This document shows positions 1 to 10,376 of a stretch of DNA of 64,000 nucleotides, one piece after another. Under the pieces are notes generated by a model. The model was not told the origin of the DNA. It worked only from the letters and a program-made list of their open reading frames with translations, and made no database searches. A program made the position numbers and the translations under genes. The DNA is from Sabethes cyaneus (Eukaryota; Arthropoda; Insecta; Diptera; Culicidae): the NCBI RefSeq assembly GCF_943734655.1, contig NC_071354.1:180076911-180140910 (forward strand), read 5' to 3'. Position 1 is the stretch's first letter, and each line of letters begins with the position of its first letter.

Positions 1-190
1 ACGCTTCGATCAAGGCATCAGGTATTCGCCGCCGCATAAAACTGATGATGTCCAAAACTCCAATCATACCGGTAGTCCTTTACGGACTTAACGCTTTAAC
101 TTTACTTATGGAAGAGATACGTGCACCCGCCGTATTTTAACGAAAGCTGCTACAGAGTGCAAACGGAAAGCGGGGAGTGGCACAGGCACA
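1..190 (+). pseudogene. RTE-clade non-LTR retrotransposon remnant, 3' part of the reverse transcriptase ORF
   Basis: The frame starting near base 10 reads through KTPIIPVVLYGLNALTLL. This matches the segment just after the reverse transcriptase core of RTE-type elements, where a block of the form TPIIPVVLYG-x-x-x-WTL is typical. An in-frame stop follows near base 138, then RKLLQSANGKRG and GVAQAH, which resemble the downstream linker. The frame is broken, so this is a dead copy. The window edge cuts it on the left. It probably continues at 1827 after an inserted element (191-1826). The family call is from memory of the motif. Confidence 0.7.
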
Positions 191-1826
191 CCCAAGTAGC
201 ACTTGTAACTAATCATAAAAATAAAAAAATACAAAAAGGTTGCACAGCAGTTACATTTAGGATACTTGTAACGAGTTAGGTTACATAAAATTAAAAATAG
301 TTACTTTTTAGTTTTCTAGTGACAAAAATCTCAAAAAATTACCAGGTAGTTACCAAATGATCAAATTGAAACCTTTTTTTCGAACTGTCAACAACTTGGT
401 CGTCGCAAAACAGTCACCTCTCAGTTACGAGTTGCCAAATAGTTATCAAGTGACACAAATGAAACCTTTTTCCAAACTGTCATCAACTTACTGGTTGCAA
501 AACAGTTAATTTTCCGTTACGAGCAGTTACGAAGTCAAAAAAAGTCAGGTAGTAACATTTTCGCCACAACTTGTTCACGGTTCCTTGTAAACACAACGGA
601 ACGGATTAAGCAAAAACTAGATCTCAAGAATTTTACTAATGGTAAAGATAAACAATTGGTACACGGGTTGTAAAATGCTCTTGTAAATGCGTTTATTTAC
701 TTAATTGGTGGTACTTGGAATCTTCTCCGCACAGACAGTGGTATTAAGTAAACAAATTTTGATTATTCTCAAACGTCAAAACGATCAAGTTACATCGAAA
801 CGAAACCGGCAATGAAAATAGGTTACAGTGTAACTTAGAAATGACGACATAAGAAATAAGTGACCAAAATAGATTTAATATTGGTTACCGTAACCGATAG
901 CGTAACCAGGTGGAAGGCTAAGGTTACGTGCAACTAGAATGTAACTGAAATGTAACCTTCTATGATTAACACTGCTGGTAAACTGTTTTATTCAAACTGA
1001 AACTATTCTTTGATATTAAATTAACATGTTCTTTTCACAACAATCACTAAAAACTCCTTTTCCCGATATCTATAACCAATGTCTGCTTAAAATCATTTCA
1101 TGTAATATGCCGAAAACGATACAGAACTTCAAGGAAGATGGTGTAGTAGTGAAACCAAAGGCAAAATTGCTATGAATTTTACTAAGTGATAGCTAAAACA
1201 ATTTATTTTTTAATGATTTCTAGGTGAATGCTCGACTGATTCATTATTGCTAAGAATAAATTTAAAAAATCAGAAAATTGAAATTAAATTTTTTATATTT
1301 GTACATATTTGTTTCACAAAAAATCAATTTTTCAAAGAGGTTAGTAACGAAAAGCTAGATTAAATAAGAGCGCGTGAATTTTTCAAAGCTAGAATCATGC
1401 ATTTCACCATAAATTTGAAACTGCATCAAAATTTGTGTTGAAATAACAAGCGAAATTTATACACTCTTCTATATTTAACAGTTAAATTTATTGCTTGACG
1501 TTGACAGCCATAGATTGGAAAGATTGGAATAAAAAACCTGCTGCATTGTTTTCGCTATGCAATAAAAGTTTCAAGATAACTAACTTGCCACTAATTGAAA
1601 GTCAATTTACAGTTTATGTGTAACTTCAATAGTAACCATTTTGTAACTATACATGTTACATATTGGTTATTGAGTAACTGTTAATGAAACTATATTTAGT
1701 TACATAAGTTGCGCTATTTCGGTTACACAATTGTTATATTTTAGGTTAATGTAACCGAAGTTTTACATTTAAATTTGTCACATATCAGCCGCTGCGACTC
1801 AATTGTGACAACGTGTGCTACTTGGG
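191..1826. mobile_element. Non-coding element with CCCAAGTAGCAC inverted ends, inserted in the RTE remnant
   Basis: The left end (191-202) and right end (1815-1826) are a perfect 12-bp inverted repeat, CCCAAGTAGCAC and GTGCTACTTGGG. The match continues loosely inward, with TTGTAAC on the left and a GTTGTCAC-like sequence on the right. RTE-like sequence lies on both sides, so this reads as an insertion of about 1.64 kb. The interior is AT-rich, has no long open frame, and is dense in GTAAC or GTTAC pentamers near both ends. No clear target-site duplication is visible, so I do not name a superfamily. A similar end occurs at 15256 and 18803. Confidence 0.6.
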
Positions 1827-2040
1827 CATGGAACACGACTGTGTTCTACCTGACTGTGCAAATAAATCTGTTCTCTTCAAGAAGCCCACCAGCACCAGGA
1901 ATAGAGGGGCCCAATGTGCTTGACGGCTCGGCCAGGTTGAAGCCAACTCGCGGATGTGGAGATGCTCAACAAATTGGCGACGAATGGCCCAGGATCGAGT
2001 ACAATGAAGTTCTTAATACATCACGAACTTTATGATGCTA
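1827..2040 (+). pseudogene. RTE-clade retrotransposon remnant, C-terminal tail
   Basis: One frame reads KPTSTRNRGAQCA, stop, RLGQVEANSRMW, then NWRRMAQDRVQ. This matches the C-terminal tail of RTE-type ORFs, which has the pattern GTRxRGAQRxRWLDQVExDL followed by NWRxxAxDR. Stops interrupt it. The same tail occurs at 45510-45690, which supports a repeated family. It is most simply the continuation of the fragment at 1-190. Confidence 0.65.
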
Positions 2041-5000
2041 GAGTAGGAGACTATTTTTGCAAACACGTCTGCTGTCCTCAGGGTAGTAATCTGGGGCCAT
2101 TATTTTTCTTTTAATATGTAAAAACACGATTTCTTTTTCTTCGAGGGGGCAGCAGCAGCTTTTTCTTCAGCAGGTGACCACACGATACCCATAAACGTGG
2201 TAACCTTATGGACACTTACTGTGCGTACTGTTATCAGAAATAATATTCCTATAATGTATGTTTACCGTAATGGACAAGAGCCATGCCATTTTTTATCATA
2301 GGCCACCGTGTACAGGAAAAACTAGGACGTGCCACGTGCTTCTAATCCTTCTAATATGGCCGCATATTATTTTCAAAAACGCATTTCATTTGCCCAATAT
2401 CAGCTCCGGTAAACACCGCAGACTATGCAGACTATGCAAACAATTCATTAGGAAACTCAATAATAGCCACACCATCACAGAATTATACACCACAAATGAA
2501 ATAATACTCAGCTTTATATTCCCACTAATGAGGTTCAGCAATACTGAAAGCACCACTGTGTTCTGATTTTCAACAAACTGTTGCATATCAGTTCCAACCA
2601 ATCAAAAATTGGATCAATTTTGAATCAACGCTGCGGTTTCCTCGTGGCATGTCCTTTTCTAAGTGATAATAAACGCAATGTAGTAACAAGCGAATATTGC
2701 AATATAAATTTAACACTTGATATTAAAACTAGGTGATTTAGCCCCGTGGAATGATTTCAACCAATTAGTTCAAAAACTGGGAATTACAGACCTTCGATTC
2801 TGTTTCTTTGGATTTTCAAATTGAAATTTTGATAAATTGGCATCATTCTCCTTCGAATGATCCAGTGAGAAAAGTAACGTAGAATTAAATACACAATCAG
2901 ACCATTGGCTTGCGGGGTGAAACCGGGCACTGTGTGAAAAGTCTCCGGTTGAAAATAACCTTGCTCTCAAGCACGGTTATTTTTGACAGTTCGATAGTTT
3001 TTTCAAACGAAGACAGTGCATACACAGATGAGGAAAAACTATGAGTAGTCTTTTTACTGCAGAAGTAGAAAACTTTTCAAACCTCACTCTGGCATTTACG
3101 CTCACCGAGAATCAAATAATTATCCAACTGTCAAGGTGCGAAATGGATCGCAATCTGAACTGAATATAATCATTTGAATATATGAACATATAAATCATAT
3201 GTTCAGAGTTCGATTTTATATGCGGCGTTTGCTATTTATTAGTCTGAGTTTATTATTCAAAATATCTAATCCAGTAGCAATGATAATTAAGCTGTAAAGA
3301 TCATTATCATTGATGTAGTAGACCCATCAAAAATCATTTTTCCTTTCCGGACGGCATCATATGTTTACATTCCTGAAATTAATATTATTATTCAATGAAT
3401 AATATCACATTGAGAAATGTAGGACACTGACAATAAAAGCCTAGTTATATATGCTTGTAGCACATAATTTTCACAACGCTAATCACGTGCTTATCATGCG
3501 CTCTATGCAAAGTAATCATTTTCCTAAGAAAGGAATAAAAAAAATAGTAAATTAGTTTACCACAACTGTTGAAATTCACTTCAAGCTGCGCTATTTAGAA
3601 CAGAAGTGCGATTTGCATAACGCGGCTCTCAATTGAATCGAAACGATTTACTCATTATCCCATCAATGATTTGCCTCATCAGCACAAAAAATACCTACTC
3701 CATATGTAATAGCGCATTGCATTCAATCGCTAACGGTTGCATTTCAATGCTGCAGCACTGTTGAGCGAACAAATAAACAACCGCCAGCTGCATGTTGCCA
3801 CCTGCGGCACTTTTCCTAACCGTTCATTCATCATCTGTATCTAAACCCATACAAAACAAATATATTTTCTAGCGTTTTATTTTTATTTTCATACTGACGG
3901 CCAACAAATTTGTAATCATTGATGCATTCAGCAAATCGTACAGTTTATGAATGAAAAAAGGCTGAATGCTTGAAATGGATCGCATTCATGCAAAACATTG
4001 TGCAAGATAGGTCCATATAGCTGCCGAAATTTTTCACTTTAACCGATTCGAACAGAGCTGAATGGAATTTAACAAGCATTTTGCGGAAATTGGTCAACTA
4101 TAAACAACCAAGCAAAAATAGAAAAATAATAGTTTTTCTTTCATATCCCGAGCTCGGCGCCAATAAAACATTAATCGGGGGACATATTTTTCCCATTGAC
4201 AAATATACATGTTCCTCTTCGCTGCACTCTAAACTACACGGTCGGTCAACGCCAATAGGGTCTCCAGGCTTAAAAAAGAGAAAGCGAGTGTAAAAACAAC
4301 AAAAACTGCACAGTAGGTACCGTATCAGCGATGTGCATTTGCAGTAGCGTGCAGTGTTCCGGTGTCTCCCGCAGTGACACACTAGAAACTCATAGTTTTC
4401 CCATCTATTATTATGTGAATTCGATCTCGTTTGGTCGGTTACTGAGCGAGAGGTTTTTTTCCTTCCGATTCTGTATTTGCTATTTCAACGAACACTTTTT
4501 CCTCCAACTACCGCGCCTGGACCGTTTGGACTGATTCGGACTGGAAGTACCGAACGAAATGTCCTACGGTTCCCAGGAGAAATTAGAAACAATTTCATTT
4601 GGCAATACATACCGAGTTTTTCGCTTACTAAGTACCCCTACCGATTGACAGCGGACAGGATCGTACCGTACGTACGCCCGATTGTTCACGGTAGTGGTGA
4701 TTTCCATCGCCATCGCTAAATTGATGAGCTACGTTTTGTCCCCACTAAATTGTGAGCTCGGTCCAGGCAGGAAAAACAGCGAAGCTCATTATTCCTAACT
4801 AGTTCCAATGCATAAGTTTTCTGAATAACGAAACTATTTAGTTAGTGCTAGTTTCAGAAAACAAAAGCTGGTAATGAGGCATCACCTTGCTTGTTAATTG
4901 CTACATTTGTTAGATAAAAAAATACAAATCTATAATTTAAACAATTTCAATGTCATTTTTGGTACGGTTTGTACCAACCTGCAAAGATTTCAAACTGATG

Positions 5001-5266
5001 AGGAATCTCGAAAACAGTGTTCATGCCTGGTTCCGGCATAACTTATTTATTTATTTATTTCGTCAAACATTGTAGACTAACTAATAAAACAATGTAGACT
5101 ATATTCTTTTCTTACTCTATAACTTATTTAGTACTTACTCTATGGCTTACTTAGTGTCTAATTTCGCTCAATTGAGTCACACGCTACCTTAAAATCTTTA
5201 AAAGAAATCTAAGATAAATCTGTATAAGAAAAATCTGTAGGGTATCATCTAGAAATTTATCAAAGA
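2041..5266. other. Unassigned AT-rich DNA, no supported gene
   Basis: I see no transposon ends, no exon with both splice sites, and no recognisable protein motif here. Open frames of 60-100 codons overlap on both strands and lack family motifs, so I treat them as chance frames. Small features are a tandem TTTA run near 5045-5060 and a duplicated phrase, ACAATGTAGACT, around 5070-5100. The stretch is probably intronic or intergenic. Confidence 0.5.
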
Positions 5267-5372
5267 CTAGCTGATTGCCCCATCTCACTTGGGGCTGCTT
5301 GGCCACTCAGTCGCTTGTACATCTGTTTTTGTAACAAAAACACTCATTATGCAAATAACAAAACCCTTTTTT

Positions 5373-5619
5373 CATTTGAATGTATCTGTAATGGACGAAA
5401 AAGTGTAAGTTAAGAATTTGTAATATGTTTTATGTTGTAAATGTGCCTAATATAGTGTTTTAGTGTCCGCAGATGATGAGCGAAGACCAGTAGTAGCTCG
5501 AAACGTCCGGACTAACTGGTAATTTAAATCTTCATACTTATTTCGCCGAAAAACGTCGATTAAATCGAACAAACATTGTGGTGGCGGCGATTATCTAAAA
5601 TCAACATTTGAATGTATCT
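5373..5619 (+). mobile_element. Short retroposed insert with 15-bp target duplication and hammerhead-like core
   Basis: The 15-mer CATTTGAATGTATCT occurs at 5373-5387 and again at 5605-5619, flanking 217 bp of unrelated sequence. This is a textbook target-site duplication. The insert is AT-rich on its left and carries a hammerhead-like motif at 5465-5512. Such motifs are known in Penelope-like elements, retrozymes and related non-autonomous retroelements, so I infer a non-autonomous member of such a group. It has no coding capacity. Confidence 0.65.
5465..5512 (+). ncRNA. Hammerhead-ribozyme-like motif
   Basis: Stem I would be GTCCG (5465-5469) with CGGAC (5508-5512), five perfect pairs. Between them come CAGATGA (5470-5476; the hammerhead core is CUGAUGA), one extra T, stem II GAGC/GCTC (5478-5481 with 5496-5499), GAAAC (5500-5504) and GTC (5505-5507), whose C would be the cleavage residue. 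Stem III is absent in cis, because AC runs straight into GT. ACGT is self-complementary, so a dimer could form it, as proposed for minimal retroelement hammerheads. The U4-to-A change and the extra T make activity doubtful for this copy. Confidence 0.5.
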
Positions 5620-5620
5620 A

Positions 5621-5809
5621 CACACTTAATTTTTTTTTTACCGAACTCTGAGCAGCCGAACGTTCGGTAGATTTCGATGGCGCCAATCAACGTTTACGGA
5701 TCATTAGTAATGTTTGGCATCATAAAATTTTTTTACCGAACGTTCTGCTGCTCAGAGTTCGGTAAAATTTACGATAATTTGCCGAACTCGTTACTTTTTT
5801 TTAAGTGTG
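5621..5809. mobile_element. Palindromic MITE with TA target duplication
   Basis: The element begins CACACTTAA and ends TTAAGTGTG, with TA on each side (5619-5620 and 5810-5811), as expected for the Tc1/mariner superfamily. Internally a 31-bp arm starting TACCGAACTCTGAGCAGCCG is repeated in inverted orientation around 5723-5773 with a single mismatch. It is 189 bp and non-coding. It sits immediately beside the 15-bp duplication of the neighbouring retroposed insert, sharing its final T. Confidence 0.75.
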
Positions 5810-6857
5810 TACTCCCTTTGTCAGTTCCTTTCACGTTGTCCCCCAACCACTTGTAAATCTGTTTTCTTCTCGGAAATCCCTATAAATCGACACAAAGCCT
5901 TTTTTACGTTTTTGAATCTTCCCCTTTTTAATGGCCACTATCTTCACCCTTCCAGAGATAAAACAACTTGTACCACAGCCATCGTTCCAAATGCAAGGGA
6001 AACGCACATCATTACCCATTCGAACCATTCTCTCCCCTTGTAAGAGACCGTCTCCCTATTTTGTCAACCCCCCGATATAAGAGAATCATGCCAAAAATGT
6101 ATTTGGCAAACGCCGTTTAATGAAGAAAAGTCCAGAAGTTCCGGATCTATGGAGGAATATACATTCATACTCACGTTCCCCGTCCCCCTACATGTCGGTT
6201 CCTTCCCAGTCAGCTCCCCCTTCTATCACGTAGCTAATTATACATCGGTTTGCTCAATGAAAATCGCTATAAAGGAAACGAAACAAAGGTTTATTTACCA
6301 TATATTCCTCCTCGGTGGAACCCCCCTCTTTTCTCAAAGCCAGTTGCACAACTGCAATCAGTTTGAATGCAAGAGAAACGCCCCTTTTACTTATTTAGAT
6401 CTCCCCCCCCCCCTTGTTAGGGATTCCTCCCTTTTGTCAACTTCCCAGTGCTGATTCCCTAATGTCAAGGAACATTTGTGCCAAGTTTGATGAAGAATTG
6501 TCCAAGCATTTCGGAGTTATGGCCTCCCCTCTATTTTGACCCCCCTCCCCCCTGATATGACCCCACCCTCTCCACTTTGTTATGACCCCCCCCCCTCTTG
6601 TGTCAACACCCTGAGTTCTGATTCCCTTATGCCAAGGAACATGTATGCCAAGTTTGGTGCAGAACCGTCCAGGCATTTCGGAGTTATGGCCCTCCCCCTC
6701 TTTTAAGACCTTCCCTCCTCTTATCAACCCTCAGTGCTGATTCCCTTATATCAAGGAATATGTGTGACAAGTTTGGTGGAGATCGGTCAAGGCGTTTTGG
6801 AGTTATGGTAGAACATACAATCATACAAACAGACTCACGCTCACTTTTATATATATA

Positions 6858-8126
6858 CTAGCTGAGTGCCCGGTCATCAGTTATTGTAACCGAAATGCTT
6901 ATAATGCAAAAATATAACGCTTGTTCCTCTTTAGGACGTTCCTCCCAATTTGTCAGATCCCCTCTTTTGTCTACCCGGCCACTTACACAACTGTGTTCTT
7001 TACGGAAATCCCTATAAAACCCTATAAAGAAAGAGAAACAAAAACATTTATCCTATTTGCACCTTCCACTAACAATGGCCACACCACCCATAGGTAATGA
7101 ATAATTTTGTTAAGGTACTTTTCAAAAAAAGTAGAAGGTGCAACAGTGTTTTTCCCATGGATACAAAAAACCTGTCATTCCTTCATCTCACTTCAAGACA
7201 GAACATGTTTGTAAACAATGTTTTTAGTTTCACCACCAGGAGCAAGTATGCACAAATTATTGGCCGAGCCCACTCTGGAACATGCCACATAAAGTTAACC
7301 ATGGAAAAAACATGGTGTACTCAGATCAACTCCACACTGTTTGAATGATTGCCCCTGTGACTCAAATAGAGTCAGCCAGCAAAACTTAGCACTAATGGTC
7401 GAACACTTTTTATACGGATTACTTTGATTCGGCGCATAATTACACTTGAAAAATCTACAGCAGCAAGCATTGCCGTTTAGTGTATCGTATTTTGATTTTT
7501 GCTGTTGTACGGATAAATTTTTACAGTCATGTGAGCGTTACTCCCCCTTCCTATCAGCAACCTCCTGTCAGCAACCTCCTGTCATCAGCTCCCTCTTTTG
7601 TCTTAAGGAAGAACCGTCCAAACATTTCTGAGTCTTTCCCCTGTTCCTCCCCCTCTTTTGTCAACCCCTTCAGTTCTGATTCCCTTATATCAAGGAACAT
7701 GTTTGAAAGTTTGATAAAGAACGATCAAGGCGTTTCGAAATTACCGACTCCCCCCCCCCCCTCTCCCCCGGTGCTGATTCCCTGATGTCAAGGAACATGT
7801 GTGCAAAGTTTGATAAAGAACGGTTAAGACGTTTCGGAGTTATGGCCTCCCCCCTATTAGGGACCCTCCTATCTGTTAGGGAACCTCCTACCTCGTTTTT
7901 GTTAGCCCCCCAGTGCTAATTCTCTTATGCCAAGGAACAATTGTGCCAAGTTTGATGAATAACCGTCCAGGCATTTCGGAGTTATGCCCCCCTTTTGTCA
8001 ACCCCCCAGTGCTGATTCTCTTATATCAAGGAACATGTGTGCCAAGTTTGGTGGGGATCGGTCAAGGTGTTCTGGAGTTATGGTGGAACATACAAACATA
8101 CTCACGCTCACTTTTATATATATCGA
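6858..8126 (-). mobile_element. Non-autonomous Helitron-like element B
   Basis: The minus-strand 3' end is CAGCTAG at 6861-6858 followed by T. The minus-strand 5' end is TCGATATATATAAAAGTG at 8126, starting with the required TC. Four interior units (near 7671, 7771, 7910 and 8006) repeat the phrase TGCTGATTC, AAGGAACATGTGTG, AAGTTTG and GGAGTTATGG, with C-rich tracts between. It has no coding capacity. Only TA separates it from the CTAG end of element C, so the two are perfectly abutted in the same orientation. Confidence 0.65.
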
Positions 8127-8128
8127 TA

Positions 8129-10376
8129 CTAGCTGACCCGACAAACTTCGTATTGCCACAAATTAAACTGTGTTGTACATGAATCATGAATCTTGGATGA
8201 CCTTTGTCACAATCTCGAGTTTTGCAAGTTTCTGGGGAGTTCAAGGGTGTTTTAATACACATATTTTCCTCACAGTAAAGTAGAAAACAACTCCCCCCAT
8301 TGCTTAGCCTGATAAAACTACAAGGTATACAGCCCTAAGGGTTGTACGAAAGGGTGACGTAGGACTATATCAGATCATCAGATCAAAAACTAATGTAAAC
8401 TGCATTTCTGGCATATGAATGTTTATAAGAATCTGTGAGTTCCGTTGTTTAAGTGAATGTTTAAAAAAGAAGAGCAAAATATTCAGATTCAATTCTTCAT
8501 TTAATGCAATGGTGACTTTGAAAATACATGGACGAGGGTTCATAAGTACAATGCCTGCAACCTTTGAGACATAGAAATTTCTTTTAAAAATCACTTGTGT
8601 GCATCATAAAGGTTGAAATGGTAATGAATTATCCTCCTCCCACAGGGGTGAGGGGGCTCAAAGCATCATAAAATAAATAAATTCATGCCTCCAAAAAACC
8701 CCACACGCCAAATTTGGTGCCATTTCCTTGTTTAGTTCTCGAGTTATGAAGAAATTTGTATTTCATTTGTATGGGATCTACCCTTCTTAAAGAAAGCAAA
8801 GGTTCTAATCCACCATATAAAAAATCCCCCCCCCCCCCTAATTAAAGACGGATGGGTTTGCTTGATTAGTTCTAGAGTTATGAGTAAATTTGTAGTTCAT
8901 TTGTATGGGAGCCCCCCTTCTTGGAAGGGGAAGGGGTCTCAGTACACCATAGAAAAACATCTTACCTCCAAAAACCCCTACAAGCCAATTTTGATTCCTT
9001 TTGCTCGAATAGTTCTCGAGTTATGAGAAAATTGGAATATTATTTGTATGGAGGCCCCCCCCCCCTCCTAAAGAGGGGAGGGGTCTTAATTTACCAAAGA
9101 AAAAAATCTTGCCTTCTGAAACCCCTACATTCCAAATTTGGCTCCATTTGCTTGATCATTTCTAGAGTTTTGAGGAAATTTGTATTTCATTTGTACGAAT
9201 GCCCCCCCCCTTCTTAGAAGGAGAAGAGGTCTCAGTACACCGTAGAAAATTAATCCTGCCTTCTAAAACCCTCACATGCCAAATTTGGTTCCATTTGCTT
9301 GATTAGTTCTCGAGTTCTGAGAAAATTTGTGTTTCATTTGTATAGGAGTCCCCCTCTTACGCCCCCTTAAAATTACTCTCTTATCCCCCTAAAAATTGCT
9401 GATCATTTTATCTATCCAAGGACATATAAATTGTTTAGTATGTAGTTATTAGCATTTGAAATCTTTCTTTCAAACGTTACACTTCTATTTTCGTTTTCAC
9501 AAAGTGCTACCCAGTCCCAGTATAGTAAACAAAGACGTAGTCCTACGTCAAAAAAAAGCAGATAGCATTTAAATATTCACCATCAATACAACCCATTTCG
9601 CCGAATGCCATTTTGCGGAATATAGAGTTTCGCGAAAAACCCTACGCGGGATGTACCATTTTACGGAAAATATTTTCGTAGAAAGTACCATTTCGCAGGG
9701 GTGACCCAACTGAAGGAAAGTAATAGAGGTCAGTAGATCTAGGAAAATAAATAAACCTAGATGAAGGTGAACTCTACGGAGGGCTGCTAGACTTGCTAGA
9801 TGAGTTCTCCAGTTATGAGGATATTTGAATTTCATTTGTATAGGAGCCCCTCCCCACTATTGAAGAGGGAGGGGATATAATTCCCCTCCTAAAGAGGGGA
9901 GGGGTCTCAATTCACCATAGAAAAAAAATTGCCTATAAAAACACCCACATGCTAAATTTGGTTCCATTTGCTTGATTAGTTCTCGAGTTATGAGGAAATT
10001 TGAATTCCGTTTGTACGGAAGCCCCCCCTCTCCCCCCCCCCCCCCCGTTTAAAGGGGAGAGGGGTCATATTTCCCCTTCTAAAGAGGAGAAGGGTCTCAA
10101 CTTGGCAGAGAAAAAATTCTTGCCTCCAAAAACACTCACATGTAAAATTTTGTTCCATTTGCTTGATTAGTTCTCGAATTATGCAGAAATTTGTGTTTCA
10201 TTTGTATGGGAGCCCCCCCTCATAGTGGGGAGAAGGGTCTCTAACCATCATAACCTAACCTTCCCTGACTCCAAAACCCCCTATAGGCAAATTTTCACGT
10301 CGATTGGTTCAGTAGTTTTCGATTCTATAAGGAACATACGGACAGACAGACAGAAATCCATTTTTATAGGTATAGA
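8129..10376 (-). mobile_element. Non-autonomous Helitron-like element C with internal tandem units
   Basis: The minus-strand 5' end is TCTATACCTATAAAAATGGA at 10376, preceded by A. It runs into a GTCTGTCTGTC microsatellite, a familiar start of insect Helitrons. The minus-strand 3' end is GTCGGGTCAGCTAG at 8129, followed by T. Inside are about eight degenerate units of about 150 bp on the + strand, each with a phrase like CCATTTGCTTGATTAGTTCT, GAGTTATGAGGAAATTTG and TTTGTATGGGAGCCCCCC. No replicase is present. The segment 8354-9550 is bounded by TGACGTAGGACTA and its inverse, an end also seen at 31481-33888. Confidence 0.7.

Larger units (their letters stand above)
5267..6857 (-). mobile_element. 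Non-autonomous Helitron-like element A (3' CTAG end at 5267)
   Basis: Read on the minus strand, the 3' terminus is CAGCTAG followed by a T, the classical Helitron ending CTRR with insertion between A and T. The 5' side is an AT run ending in AAAAGTGAGCGTGAG, shared with element B. The interior holds three copies (near 6440, 6611 and 6731) of a unit with the phrase AAGTTTGGTG and GGAGTTATGG separated by C-rich tracts. There is no Rep/helicase frame. It contains two later insertions: 5388-5604 and 5621-5809. The canonical 5' TC is not visible at the junction with element B, so that end may be mutated. Confidence 0.6.

Noticed and set aside
8129..10376. Autonomous Helitron with replicase
   Set aside because: No Rep or helicase motif in any frame. 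The interior is C-rich tandem units only.
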